Shown: positions 1 to 6,764, counted from the first letter of the stretch. The stretch: DNA of 7,075 nt from CAVAVT01 sp963592185 (GCA_963592185.1 CAVAVT010000074.1:1-7075), one strand, 5' to 3'. Notes: generated from the letters alone by a model not told the origin. Program-made: numbers and translations.

Positions 1-70
1 AAAAAGCATTGCTCCAGAGCTTCAACCGGCCTGTTATCGCCAGTATTTTTTAGCCATAAAGCAATGCTTT
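1..70 (-). terminator. Candidate intrinsic terminator after the response regulator gene (long loop)
   Basis: Two perfectly complementary 10-base arms are seen: AAAGCATTGC at 3-12 and GCAATGCTTT at 61-70. In minus-strand RNA the second arm runs into five U residues formed by the A-tract at 1-5. This suits termination of the operon ending at 82. The 48-nt loop is much longer than usual, and the window ends exactly at the U-tract, so its full extent is unknown. It could instead be a chance repeat or part of a larger folded 3' UTR. Confidence 0.45.
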
Positions 71-81
71 GCTGCGAATAT

Positions 82-753
82 TTAGTCCAGAGACATCATC
101 TTATGCTTTAACACATAAATTAATGCCTGGGTTCTGTCATTTACATTCAGCTTGCGGAAAATATTTGTAAGGTGGTTCTTTACTGTCTTTTCGCTGACAA
201 ACAACGCCTGTGCAATATCCTGATTGCTGAAGCCCTTGGCGATGCAGGAAAGTACATCCATCTCACGGGCGGTGAGACGTTCCCCTCTGCCCTCACGCCA
301 CATTTCACGGGCACGCTCATTCAAATCCTCCGTATCCTCAGTATCACCGAAAATACGGTCTGCAAGGCTCGGATATACATAGCAGTTGCCCTCATTGACC
401 ACATGAATGGCCTTTACCAGCATCTCTGGCTCCACGTCCTTCACCAGATATCCCAGTACGCCGTTTTTCAGAGTCTCCAGTACATAATTGTCGTTGTCGT
501 GGATGGTCAGGACTATTATCTTTGTCTTGCACTTGGCTGTCTGAAGCTGCCGTGCCACCTCAATACCGCTGAGTCCTGGCATGTTCAAATCCAGCAGCAG
601 CACGTCCGGCTGCATTACCAATGTATGTGCAAGGGCCTCTTGTCCGTCACCTGCCTCGCCAATTACCTCTAAATCCTCTTCAAAATTGAGAACATTACGT
701 ATGCCTTTTCTTAAAAGTGCATGGTCATCTGCTATTAATATCTTGATTGCCAT
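82..753 (-). CDS. NarL/FixJ-family (LuxR-type) two-component response regulator
   Basis: A 223-residue cytoplasmic transcription factor expected to be phosphorylated by a sensor histidine kinase and to bind DNA as a dimer. The receiver domain covers about residues 3-120, with the acidic pair D9-D10, the phospho-acceptor D55 in LLLDLNMPG, the switch residues T83 and Y102, and the conserved K105. A charged linker follows (about 136-158). The LuxR-type helix-turn-helix is at about 159-220, with LTAREMDVL and the recognition-helix motif VSEKTVKNHL. Length and layout match DegU/ComA-type regulators. The ATG start has GGAGGA 5 nt upstream. The gene begins 15 nt after the secretin stop, so it is probably co-transcribed with the secretin and GspC-like genes. 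No histidine kinase lies in the window and the target genes are unknown. The family call is firm; a link to control of the secretin operon is inferred from position only. Confidence 0.93.
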   Translation of the reverse strand: MAIKILIADDHALLRKGIRNVLNFEEDLEVIGEAGDGQEALAHTLVMQPDVLLLDLNMPGLSGIEVARQLQTAKCKTKIIVLTIHDNDNYVLETLKNGVLGYLVKDVEPEMLVKAIHVVNEGNCYVYPSLADRIFGDTEDTEDLNERAREMWREGRGERLTAREMDVLSCIAKGFSNQDIAQALFVSEKTVKNHLTNIFRKLNVNDRTQALIYVLKHKMMSLD

Positions 754-768
754 CTTTGTCCTCCATGT

Positions 769-2088
769 TCAATCCCTTATGATATGTGCTGTTAGAAATA
801 TCATAATCTCTGAGCTTTCCCTGCTCGTTTTCTTGCTTTTGAAAAAATTCCCCAAGATTGGTAAATCACCTAAAAACGGAATCTTTGAAAGGGTTCTGCT
901 TTCCTCGCTGCCAATGAGTCCTCCAATGACCATTGTTTCTCCATCCTTCATCCTTACGATGGTGTCCGCAGAACGATTTTGAAAGCGGTATGCCTTCATG
1001 GACTCCTCGTACAGCGGAGAGCTGACCTCCGTGTGCACCGCCGCCGTAATATATCCATCCGCATTTACCTGAGGCCTGCAACGCAGAATAATTCCAGCCT
1101 GCCGGTACTCGTAGGATGTGGTGGAGGCTGATACGGTAACATAGGTCTTGGGGATGGGGATTTCGCCGCCTATATTGATAATGGCCTCCCGTCCCTGAAT
1201 GGTAGTCACATTTGGTCTGGCCAGGATTTTTGCTTTTCCTTGTGTGGAAAGGGCATCCAGCATTGCCGAGTAAAATGGTCCGCTGCCTTTGTCCGGCTTG
1301 TTTGGACCAAAATAATAGATTCCACGGCCGGAGCTTCCTTCTCCGGCTGTTCCTGAAGTCCCCATAGCGGTCTCCCAGGATATCCCCAGCTTTTCAGCTG
1401 TATTTTCCTTTAATGCCACCACCTTTGCCTCTAATGAAACCTGCTTTGCAGGAATGTCCACCGCTGAAATAATTTTCTCTATCTGACGAGCCTGTCCCGG
1501 TGTTCCATAAAGCACCAAGGTATTGGTATCCCGTTCGGCAGCAATCCAGCTCTGCATTGAAAGCGCCTCATTTGCCTTAGAGGACTGCCTCTCCGTGGTC
1601 TTTTTCTCCACGGGCTGCTGTTCGATACCCAAATTCTGTGAGGTAATTTTCTTATTCGACACAGTTTCCGAAATCCCTGCATCCTTTTGAGTAATTTTCA
1701 GACTAGATGTGCATATAGGGAGGATATTATCTATGTCAGCATACTTTACGGGATATGTGTAGATATCCGACAGGTTCCCCAAAGCATTTCTGAGCTGCTT
1801 TCCAACGGATACAATTAGTACTCCGTTTTCCTCAATGCAGGAAAATCCCCCAGCCCCGGCTATCATCCTAATGGCCTCTCCCGGCTCCACATCTCTAAGG
1901 CTCAGACTCACATGTCCCTTTACGGATTCATCCAGCACCAAATTCACATTGCCAGCCCTAGCGGTGCTCCTTAAAAGCTCTCTTATGTCCCCATCCAAAG
2001 AATTAAGAGCCATAGCCTCTGTCCTTGCAGTAAGCATAAAAAACATGAAAAGCATAACAAGCAAGAAATTCTTAGTGTATCTGTTCAC
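769..2088 (-). CDS. Short outer-membrane secretin (GspD/PilQ family)
   Basis: A 439-residue member of the type II/III secretion and type IV pilus secretin family, expected to form a multimeric gated pore in an outer membrane. The N-terminus is a signal peptide (basic R3/K6, hydrophobic core about 8-20, likely cleavage near A24-A27, no lipobox cysteine). An STN/N0-like domain follows (about 28-96), then an N1-like segment (about 108-213) interrupted by a polar, low-complexity insert (about 132-178). The secretin core spans about 215-437 and includes GGEIPIP (307-313), VRMKDGETMVIGGLI and the signature IPFLGDLPILGNFF (403-416). It is short next to typical GspD or PilQ (about 600-700 residues), with few N domains and no AMIN domain or C-terminal S-domain. 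The start is GTG, chosen because a perfect AGGAGG lies 7 nt upstream and the signal peptide begins there. It lies 22 nt after a GspC-like gene, its expected inner-membrane partner. Whether it serves a pilus, DNA uptake or secretion cannot be told. Confidence 0.92.
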   Translation of the reverse strand: MNRYTKNFLLVMLFMFFMLTARTEAMALNSLDGDIRELLRSTARAGNVNLVLDESVKGHVSLSLRDVEPGEAIRMIAGAGGFSCIEENGVLIVSVGKQLRNALGNLSDIYTYPVKYADIDNILPICTSSLKITQKDAGISETVSNKKITSQNLGIEQQPVEKKTTERQSSKANEALSMQSWIAAERDTNTLVLYGTPGQARQIEKIISAVDIPAKQVSLEAKVVALKENTAEKLGISWETAMGTSGTAGEGSSGRGIYYFGPNKPDKGSGPFYSAMLDALSTQGKAKILARPNVTTIQGREAIINIGGEIPIPKTYVTVSASTTSYEYRQAGIILRCRPQVNADGYITAAVHTEVSSPLYEESMKAYRFQNRSADTIVRMKDGETMVIGGLIGSEESRTLSKIPFLGDLPILGNFFKSKKTSRESSEIMIFLTAHIIRD

Positions 2089-2095
2089 AGAGATT

Positions 2096-2101
2096 CCTCC
2101 T
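2096..2101 (-). promoter_or_regulatory. Ribosome binding site of the secretin gene
   Basis: A perfect AGGAGG lies 7 nt before the GTG at 2086-2088. It settles the non-ATG start of the secretin and implies efficient translation. Confidence 0.85.
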
Positions 2102-2110
2102 GTTTTCTTT

Positions 2111-2728
2111 TTAGTTTAATTCAAGCCTTAATGTCGCTCCATTCCATTCCGCAACAGCCACTTCTCCTTCGAGGGAAATTAAGCTAAGCCCATTCTGTGA
2201 CTCCCCTGCCGCAAGTGAAAAACTTTTTCCTCCAATGGAAAAGATGGCAAGATTTTCATTTTCTCCATGCAAAATTCCCGTAAGCCGTGGTGTGGAGGAT
2301 GCGTTGCCTGATTGCCCAGAAGTTCCTGCTGACCCCAAACTTCCCTTAGCGGATACTGCTCCGCCAATTCCTCCAGCCCTCCCCGGCTCATTCGCCCCAG
2401 AATCTCCAGCTCCCGAGATTCCCCTTTTCTCCATCGCCAGCATTTCCGGCATATTTTCCCTTAACTCATGCTCCGGTGAAAAAGGATTCCTCAGTACTCT
2501 TCCCCTTGAAATGTATGCCACTTTTGAAACAGGCTTTTCCATTTCCGAGATTTCCTGCTTGTCCACCAGCTCCTCTGAAACCAGCTTTATTCCTGGGGAT
2601 TCCTTGGGATAAAGCATATATCCGGCACCAAACATCAAAAAAAGTCCTGCTGCAACAAAAATTATTTTCCGCCGAGGCAATTCTTTTACAACGCCCCCGG
2701 CATACTCCGGCAAACCCTGAAATTCCAT
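2111..2728 (-). CDS. GspC/PilP-like inner-membrane partner of the secretin
   Basis: A 205-residue bitopic membrane protein. Residues 1-20 are cytoplasmic and basic at the end (PRRK). One transmembrane helix covers about 21-40. The periplasmic part carries the RNPF motif (80-83), typical of the start of the GspC/PilP homology region. A Gly/Ser/Ala-rich linker spans about 103-147. A small beta-rich domain follows (about 148-205, from LTGILHGENENLAIF to the C-terminus), resembling the GspC HR or PilP domain that docks on the secretin N0 domain. Overall similarity is by architecture, so the call is to the superfamily level. The start is the ATG at 2726-2728, with GGGAG 7 nt upstream. An in-frame ATG at 2776 would add 16 residues, but it lies in the loop of a terminator and lacks a ribosome site. 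The gene is directly upstream of the secretin, which supports a trans-envelope pair. No pilM/N/O genes precede it. Confidence 0.75.
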   Translation of the reverse strand: MEFQGLPEYAGGVVKELPRRKIIFVAAGLFLMFGAGYMLYPKESPGIKLVSEELVDKQEISEMEKPVSKVAYISRGRVLRNPFSPEHELRENMPEMLAMEKRGISGAGDSGANEPGRAGGIGGAVSAKGSLGSAGTSGQSGNASSTPRLTGILHGENENLAIFSIGGKSFSLAAGESQNGLSLISLEGEVAVAEWNGATLRLELN

Positions 2729-2735
2729 GAATACA

Positions 2736-2740
2736 CTCCC
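2736..2740 (-). promoter_or_regulatory. Ribosome binding site deciding the start of the GspC-like gene
   Basis: GGGAG within a purine-rich run lies 7 nt before the ATG at 2726-2728. The upstream in-frame ATG at 2776 has no comparable site, so the shorter protein is preferred. Confidence 0.75.
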
Positions 2741-2752
2741 TTCCCAGCCACA

Positions 2753-2797
2753 TAAAAAGGCCCCGTGCCTTTCCATTCGTTATGACACAGAGCCTTT
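2753..2797 (-). terminator. Intrinsic terminator between pgi and the GspC-like gene
   Basis: In minus-strand RNA the arms AAAGGCUCUGUG (2797-2786) and CACGGGGCCUUU (2767-2756) form a 12-bp stem with two G-U pairs and an 18-nt loop, followed by a run of five U (2758-2754). On the plus strand the wobble positions become A-C mismatches and no U-tract follows, so it acts on minus-strand transcripts. It lies about 100 nt past the pgi stop. Because a strong promoter (2862-2890) lies between pgi and this element, it may also terminate or attenuate transcription towards the GspC-like gene. Confidence 0.8.
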
Positions 2798-2861
2798 GTC
2801 GTCTAGCCTGCCTTACCTTGTACTGCCGCTAAAACTTTTATTGCATTGTCTTTCTTTTTCT

Positions 2862-2890
2862 ATCATACTATACCGTCATATTAGTGACAA
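2862..2890 (-). promoter_or_regulatory. Sigma-A/sigma-70-type promoter for the GspC-like/secretin/regulator operon
   Basis: The minus strand carries a -35 element TTGTCA (2890-2885; 5 of 6 to consensus), a 17-nt spacer, and a -10 element TATGAT (2867-2862; 5 of 6). Transcription would start near 2855, giving a leader of about 127 nt before the ATG at 2728. It is by far the best promoter match noticed in the window. It sits immediately after the pgi stop codon and faces the next operon. Confidence 0.65.
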
Positions 2891-2897
2891 GTATGAT
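2862..2897. repeat. 8-bp inverted repeat overlapping the promoter
   Basis: ATCATACT (2862-2869) and AGTATGAT (2890-2897) are perfect inverted copies separated by 20 bp. One arm contains the whole -10 element and the other abuts the -35 element. Half-site centres are about 28 bp apart, close to three helical turns, which would suit an operator for a dimeric or looped repressor. In the pgi transcript the same bases could form a 3' stem. Both readings are inference; the repeat itself is seen. Confidence 0.55.
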
Positions 2898-4352
2898 TTA
2901 CTTGCTTTCCTTTACCTTTTTCAGGCTTGGACCCATGATTCTCTTGTAGGCCTCTACACCAGGCTGGTCGAAGGCATCCACATCAGCCAGCTCTCCCTCG
3001 TAGGCAACGGACATTGCCAGGAGATAGAGAAGCTGTCCCAGATAATACTCGTTCAGCTCTGGAAGGCTGAAAAGAGCATTGTATCTGTCGTTGGAGGAAA
3101 GGGCATCCGCATTGGACTGACGTGCCACCTCAAGAGCCTCGCTCATGGTTACGCCGGAGATATCCGCAAGCTTCTGAACATCCGGGAATATATTGGGAAC
3201 AGTGTAATCCTCATCCCATTTTTCCACACGGATGAACTGAACAATCTTATTCTTTTTGCCCTCCTGATGCTGCTGGGTCTGGGCATGCATGTCAGTGGTT
3301 CCCACCGCAACGATTGGAGTACGTCCGTAGCAAACCTCCTGACCCTCACGGTTCTTTTCCTTACCCAGTGACTCAGCAAGAAGCTGGATATACCACTCGG
3401 AAACTGACTTCAAATAGTCTCCGTAAGGCATCATAACCTCCATGTCACGACCGTATTTTTCAGAAGCAATGAACTTCAATGCCGCATTCAGCATTGCCGG
3501 GTTCTCCTTGATATCATCGCTCTGACACGCCTTGTCCATGTCCTGTGCGCCCTGAAGGAATGCCTTGATGTCAAATCCAACAACTGCAGCCACGGTAAGT
3601 CCCACATCGCAGAAAATGGAGAAACGTCCGCCAACTCCGTCCGGAACGCTGTAGGAAGGCCAGCCATTCTCCATTGCCAGCTTCTTCAAAATAGTGGGTT
3701 TTTCCTCGTTGGGATCCGTTACAGCAACGATTTCTGTCTCAATGTCAGCAGCCTTTTTCAGCTCATCGTAAATAACCATGAAATTGGACATAGTATCCAG
3801 TGTGCCGCCGGACTTGGAAATAACCAGAAGCATTACGGTAAATGGCTTCTTCTCATGGGTCTTCTTAATTTTTGCAAGATGCTTCAAATGGCGGATAATA
3901 TCCCCGGTACGCCGTGGGTCAATGTTGTTGCCGCTGAAGTATACCCTTGGAAGGCCCTCTCTTTCCTCATCGGACATGGAGTTCCAGAACTCGCCGCACT
4001 TCACATCGAAAATAACCTTGTTGCCAAGGTAGGAGCCGCCAATTCCCAAGGAAATCACAGCATCTACTCTGTTCCGTACAGAGTCTGTCAGCTCCTGAAG
4101 ATGTGCCATGGATTCCGGGGAATTGAGATGCCCCTCCTCCACGTATGGAAGCTGGGAGAATAATACCTTTTCCGGCTCCCCGTCCTTGGAAAGATGTCCA
4201 CGGACCACGCCGGTCTCCCTCATGACACCCATTGCCTCATGGGCTGCCTTCAGCTTTGGAGCCAGCTCCTGAAGATCCTCCTCAGTTACTTTGCCTGGTC
4301 CAAAAAGATTATCGTAATCAAATGTAAAACCTGATGAAAGCTTAAGGCTCAT
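2898..4352 (-). CDS. pgi: Glucose-6-phosphate isomerase
   Basis: A 484-residue cytoplasmic enzyme interconverting glucose-6-phosphate and fructose-6-phosphate in glycolysis and gluconeogenesis. It has two SIS folds. Visible motifs are GIGGSYLG (103-110), the phosphate-binding SKSGGTLDT (179-187), GGRFS (241-245), the catalytic-base region AESLGK (E327), GTTDMHAQ with the ring-opening histidine H356, and QPGVEAYK near the C-terminus with K470. Length is between the Bacillus type (about 450) and the E. coli type (about 550). Some signature positions are unusual: SKSGGT where SKTxTT or SKSGTT is common, and GGRFSIFCDVG where small residues usually follow. All key catalytic residues are present, so activity is expected. 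The start is the ATG at 4350-4352, with GAGG 10 nt upstream. A GTG two codons earlier (4356-4358) is possible but only 4 nt from that site. The gene lies 72 nt after galU with no terminator seen between them, so it is probably the last gene of the manB-galU-pgi operon. Confidence 0.95.
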   Translation of the reverse strand: MSLKLSSGFTFDYDNLFGPGKVTEEDLQELAPKLKAAHEAMGVMRETGVVRGHLSKDGEPEKVLFSQLPYVEEGHLNSPESMAHLQELTDSVRNRVDAVISLGIGGSYLGNKVIFDVKCGEFWNSMSDEEREGLPRVYFSGNNIDPRRTGDIIRHLKHLAKIKKTHEKKPFTVMLLVISKSGGTLDTMSNFMVIYDELKKAADIETEIVAVTDPNEEKPTILKKLAMENGWPSYSVPDGVGGRFSIFCDVGLTVAAVVGFDIKAFLQGAQDMDKACQSDDIKENPAMLNAALKFIASEKYGRDMEVMMPYGDYLKSVSEWYIQLLAESLGKEKNREGQEVCYGRTPIVAVGTTDMHAQTQQHQEGKKNKIVQFIRVEKWDEDYTVPNIFPDVQKLADISGVTMSEALEVARQSNADALSSNDRYNALFSLPELNEYYLGQLLYLLAMSVAYEGELADVDAFDQPGVEAYKRIMGPSLKKVKESK

Positions 4353-4424
4353 AAACACAATACCTCTTTCCCGTAATCACAAAATGAACACACCACGACA
4401 GGAATCAGACCGTCCCTTAGCACG

Positions 4425-5330
4425 TCAATGCTCTTCGTCCTCTTCTTCCTGGTTTTTCAAAATCATCGGGCCAATGGAGTTTACCAGATATGCCATAAAC
4501 TTGTCCCTAAGGTCAGCTCTGGACAAGGCATATTCCACCGTAGCCTCCAAAAAGCCTTCCTTATCGCCGATATCGTAACGGCGACCTTCAAATCTATAGG
4601 CATATACATTCTGAATAGAAGCCAGCTCATTGATGGCATCTGTCAGCTGGATTTCATCTCCACTGCCCGGCTGGGTATGCTCCAGAATATCAAAAATCTC
4701 CGGAGTCAGGATATATCTTCCAAGTACCGCAAGCCTTGAGGGCGCATCCTCAATCTCAGGCTTTTCCACCAGACTCACAGCCTTCCAGATATTTTCATTA
4801 ATCTTCTCTGGATTTACAATACCGTAGGAGGATACCTTGTCCTTGGGAACCTTCTGTACGCCAAGAACAGATCCCCCCATATCCTTATATGCCTTGATGA
4901 GCTGTGACAGCACCGGCACCTCAGCACTCACTATATCGTCACCCAACAGCACCGCAAAAGGCTCATCGCCTACGAACTGACGGGCGCAGAGAATTGCATC
5001 TCCCAGCCCCTTTGCCTCCTTCTGGCGGATGAAATGTATTGTAACATCTGAGATTTCCTCCACCTGTTCCAAAAGGTCGTACTTGCCATGGGACCTAAGC
5101 TGAAGCTCCAGCTCCACAGATTTGTCAAAGTGATCCTCAATGGATCTTTTGTTGCGGCCGGTGATTATCAAAATCTCCTCTATGCCGGATTTTCTAGCTT
5201 CTTCAACGATAAACTGAATGGCTGGCTTGTCAACTATAGGCAGCATTTCCTTAGGCTGTGCCTTGGTTGCCGGCAGGAAACGGGTTCCAAAGCCAGCAGC
5301 AGGAATTATTGCCTTCCTGATTTTTTTCAT
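4425..5330 (-). CDS. galU: UTP-glucose-1-phosphate uridylyltransferase (UDP-glucose pyrophosphorylase)
   Basis: A 301-residue cytoplasmic nucleotidyltransferase making UDP-glucose from glucose-1-phosphate and UTP, the precursor for LPS core, capsule, glycolipids and UDP-galactose. The fold is a single Rossmann-like GT-A domain. Visible motifs are the nucleotide-binding loop AAGFGTRFLPATK (11-23) continuing into KEMLPI, KGLGDAI (107-113), the metal-binding LGDD (129-132), the catalytic-lysine motif VEKP (188-191), GRYIL (204-208), IQLTDAI (227-233) and RRYDIGDKEGFL (250-261). Length and motif order are those of canonical bacterial GalU. The C-terminus is very acidic (NQEEEDEEH). The ATG has AAGGAGA 10 nt upstream. 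It sits 72 nt after manB, behind an RNA hairpin, and 72 nt before pgi. The neighbours supply the hexose-phosphate pool from which its substrate is drawn. Confidence 0.97.
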   Translation of the reverse strand: MKKIRKAIIPAAGFGTRFLPATKAQPKEMLPIVDKPAIQFIVEEARKSGIEEILIITGRNKRSIEDHFDKSVELELQLRSHGKYDLLEQVEEISDVTIHFIRQKEAKGLGDAILCARQFVGDEPFAVLLGDDIVSAEVPVLSQLIKAYKDMGGSVLGVQKVPKDKVSSYGIVNPEKINENIWKAVSLVEKPEIEDAPSRLAVLGRYILTPEIFDILEHTQPGSGDEIQLTDAINELASIQNVYAYRFEGRRYDIGDKEGFLEATVEYALSRADLRDKFMAYLVNSIGPMILKNQEEEDEEH

Positions 5331-5360
5331 AAAATATTAATCTCCTTACTATATGCATAA

Positions 5361-5386
5361 CGGGACACCCACAGGAGGATGCCCCG
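5361..5386 (-). other. Intergenic RNA hairpin between manB and galU
   Basis: In minus-strand RNA CGGGGCAUCC (5386-5377) pairs with GGGUGUCCCG (5370-5361) as a 10-bp stem with two G-U pairs and a 6-nt loop. The two wobble positions become A-C mismatches on the plus strand, so the structure is specific to the operon transcript. No U-tract follows, so it is not a standard terminator. It could be a processing or stabilising element that sets relative manB and galU levels. Confidence 0.6.
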
Positions 5387-5402
5387 GCTGCAGGTGTATA
5401 CC

Positions 5403-6755
5403 TTATTTACGTATTTCTGCCAAAAGCTCCTTGGTCTTTTCTTCCATCAAAGCTCTGTCCTGTCTGGTTTCGATATTCAGACGGATAACCGGCTCAGTGT
5501 TGGACTTGCGGAGGTTGAAACGCCACTCCGGGAACTCTACACTGAGGCCGTCAACCTTGGTAACAGTACCCTTGGGGCCGTAATCCTTTTCAATGCGGTC
5601 GATAACTTCCTGAGCATCTGCAACCTTGCTGTTGATTTCGCCACTTACAGGATAACGCTCCATGCGCTCCTTCATAAGCTCGGAAAGAGGACGGTCGTCC
5701 TGGGACATGAGTTCCAGCACCAACAGCCACGGAATCATACCGCTGTCGCAGTAGGAGAAATCACGGAAGTAGTGATGCGCGCTCATTTCGCCGCCATAAA
5801 TTGCATTTTCCTTGCGCATGCGGTCCTTGATAAATGCATGACCGCTCTTGCACATTACCGGAGTTCCCCCCAGCTCTTCGGCAATCTCAATGGTGTTCCA
5901 GGTAAGGCGTGGGTCATAGATAACCTTTTCACCCTTATTCTTGGAAAGGAATGCCTGAGCCAGGAAGCCTACCATGTAGTAGCCCTCAATGAAGCCGCCC
6001 TTTTCATCAAACATGAAGCAGCGGTCAAAGTCGCCATCCCATGCAACACCGGCATCCGCTCCGCTTTCACGGACAACCTTTGCTGTAGCCTCACGATTTT
6101 CCTGAAGGAGCGGATTTGGAACACCATTGGGGAAGTTTCCATCCGGCTCGTTGTAAACCTTCACCAGCTCGAAAGGAAGGTATTTTTCCATTGCATCAAT
6201 AATTGGACCTGCAGCGCCGTTGCCTGCATTTACAACTACCTTGAAGGGCTTAAGCTTCTTCACATCAATGAAGCTCAGGATGTTCTGAACATAATCCTCA
6301 AGAATGTTGATTTTTTCCACCTTGCCGGGAACTGCTGCCTTTTCAGGAAGGTCATTTGCCATAACAGCATTTTCGATATCCTTAAGACCAGTATCGCTGC
6401 TGATTGGACGAGCTTCCTTGCGTACAAACTTCATGCCGTTGTACTGCTTGGGGTTGTGGCTGGCTGTAACCATGATACCGCCCCCAAGACCAAGATGTCC
6501 AGTGGTGTAATATATCATTTCCGTTCCACACTGGCCAATGTCCACAACATCGCAGCCGCTCTCTGTAAGGCCCTTGATAAGTGCATCTGTCATGTCCTGT
6601 CCGGAAAGGCGGATATCATGACCTACAGCCACCTTATCCGCATCAAACAGCTTCGGGAAAACCCTTCCTACACGGTAGGCCAGTTCCTCGTTGACCTCCT
6701 CGGGATAAAGACCTCTGACATCGTACGCACCAAAACCCTTGTTGCTGATTTCCAT
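5403..6755 (-). CDS. manB: Phosphomannomutase/phosphoglucomutase, ManB/CpsG type
   Basis: A 450-residue alpha-D-phosphohexomutase, expected in the cytoplasm, moving phosphate between C6 and C1 of mannose or glucose phosphates through a phosphoserine. It has four domains. Visible motifs are AYDVRG (10-15), the active-site loop TASHNP with catalytic S99, the metal-binding DGDFDR (240-245), the sugar-specificity loop GEMSAHHYF (322-330) followed by RDFSYCDSGMIPWLLV, and the phosphate-binding RKSNTEPVIR (416-425). Length and motifs closely match the enterobacterial CpsG/ManB protein (456 residues), so phosphomannomutase is the primary call. Many relatives also act on glucose phosphates, and the galU and pgi neighbours make phosphoglucomutase activity plausible. 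ATG at 6753-6755 is taken as the start, with AAGGGGG 9 nt upstream. An adjacent in-frame TTG (6756-6758) would add one residue. It is the first gene of the operon. Confidence 0.93.
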   Translation of the reverse strand: MEISNKGFGAYDVRGLYPEEVNEELAYRVGRVFPKLFDADKVAVGHDIRLSGQDMTDALIKGLTESGCDVVDIGQCGTEMIYYTTGHLGLGGGIMVTASHNPKQYNGMKFVRKEARPISSDTGLKDIENAVMANDLPEKAAVPGKVEKINILEDYVQNILSFIDVKKLKPFKVVVNAGNGAAGPIIDAMEKYLPFELVKVYNEPDGNFPNGVPNPLLQENREATAKVVRESGADAGVAWDGDFDRCFMFDEKGGFIEGYYMVGFLAQAFLSKNKGEKVIYDPRLTWNTIEIAEELGGTPVMCKSGHAFIKDRMRKENAIYGGEMSAHHYFRDFSYCDSGMIPWLLVLELMSQDDRPLSELMKERMERYPVSGEINSKVADAQEVIDRIEKDYGPKGTVTKVDGLSVEFPEWRFNLRKSNTEPVIRLNIETRQDRALMEEKTKELLAEIRK

Positions 6756-6764
6756 CAATATTTT

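Noticed and set aside
34..57. Seven-codon reading frame (M-A-K-K-Y-W-R) after the regulator gene on the minus strand
   Set aside because: It has no ribosome site and lies within the loop of the candidate terminator; such short frames are expected by chance.
2729..2776. Extended N-terminus of the GspC-like protein from the ATG at 2776
   Set aside because: The ATG lies in the loop of the terminator stem and lacks a ribosome site, while the ATG at 2726-2728 has GGGAG at good spacing.
2750..2860. Cyclic-di-GMP-I (GEMM) riboswitch in the leader of the GspC-like gene
   Set aside because: There is a loose resemblance (GACG then CAAAGG before the terminator arm). However, the expected GGCAAACC segment, GAAA-capped stem and second helix are not present, so no known aptamer can be claimed.
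2727..3371. Plus-strand open frame of 214 codons over the end of pgi
   Set aside because: It is antisense to well-supported pgi and to the terminator region, with no recognisable protein features.
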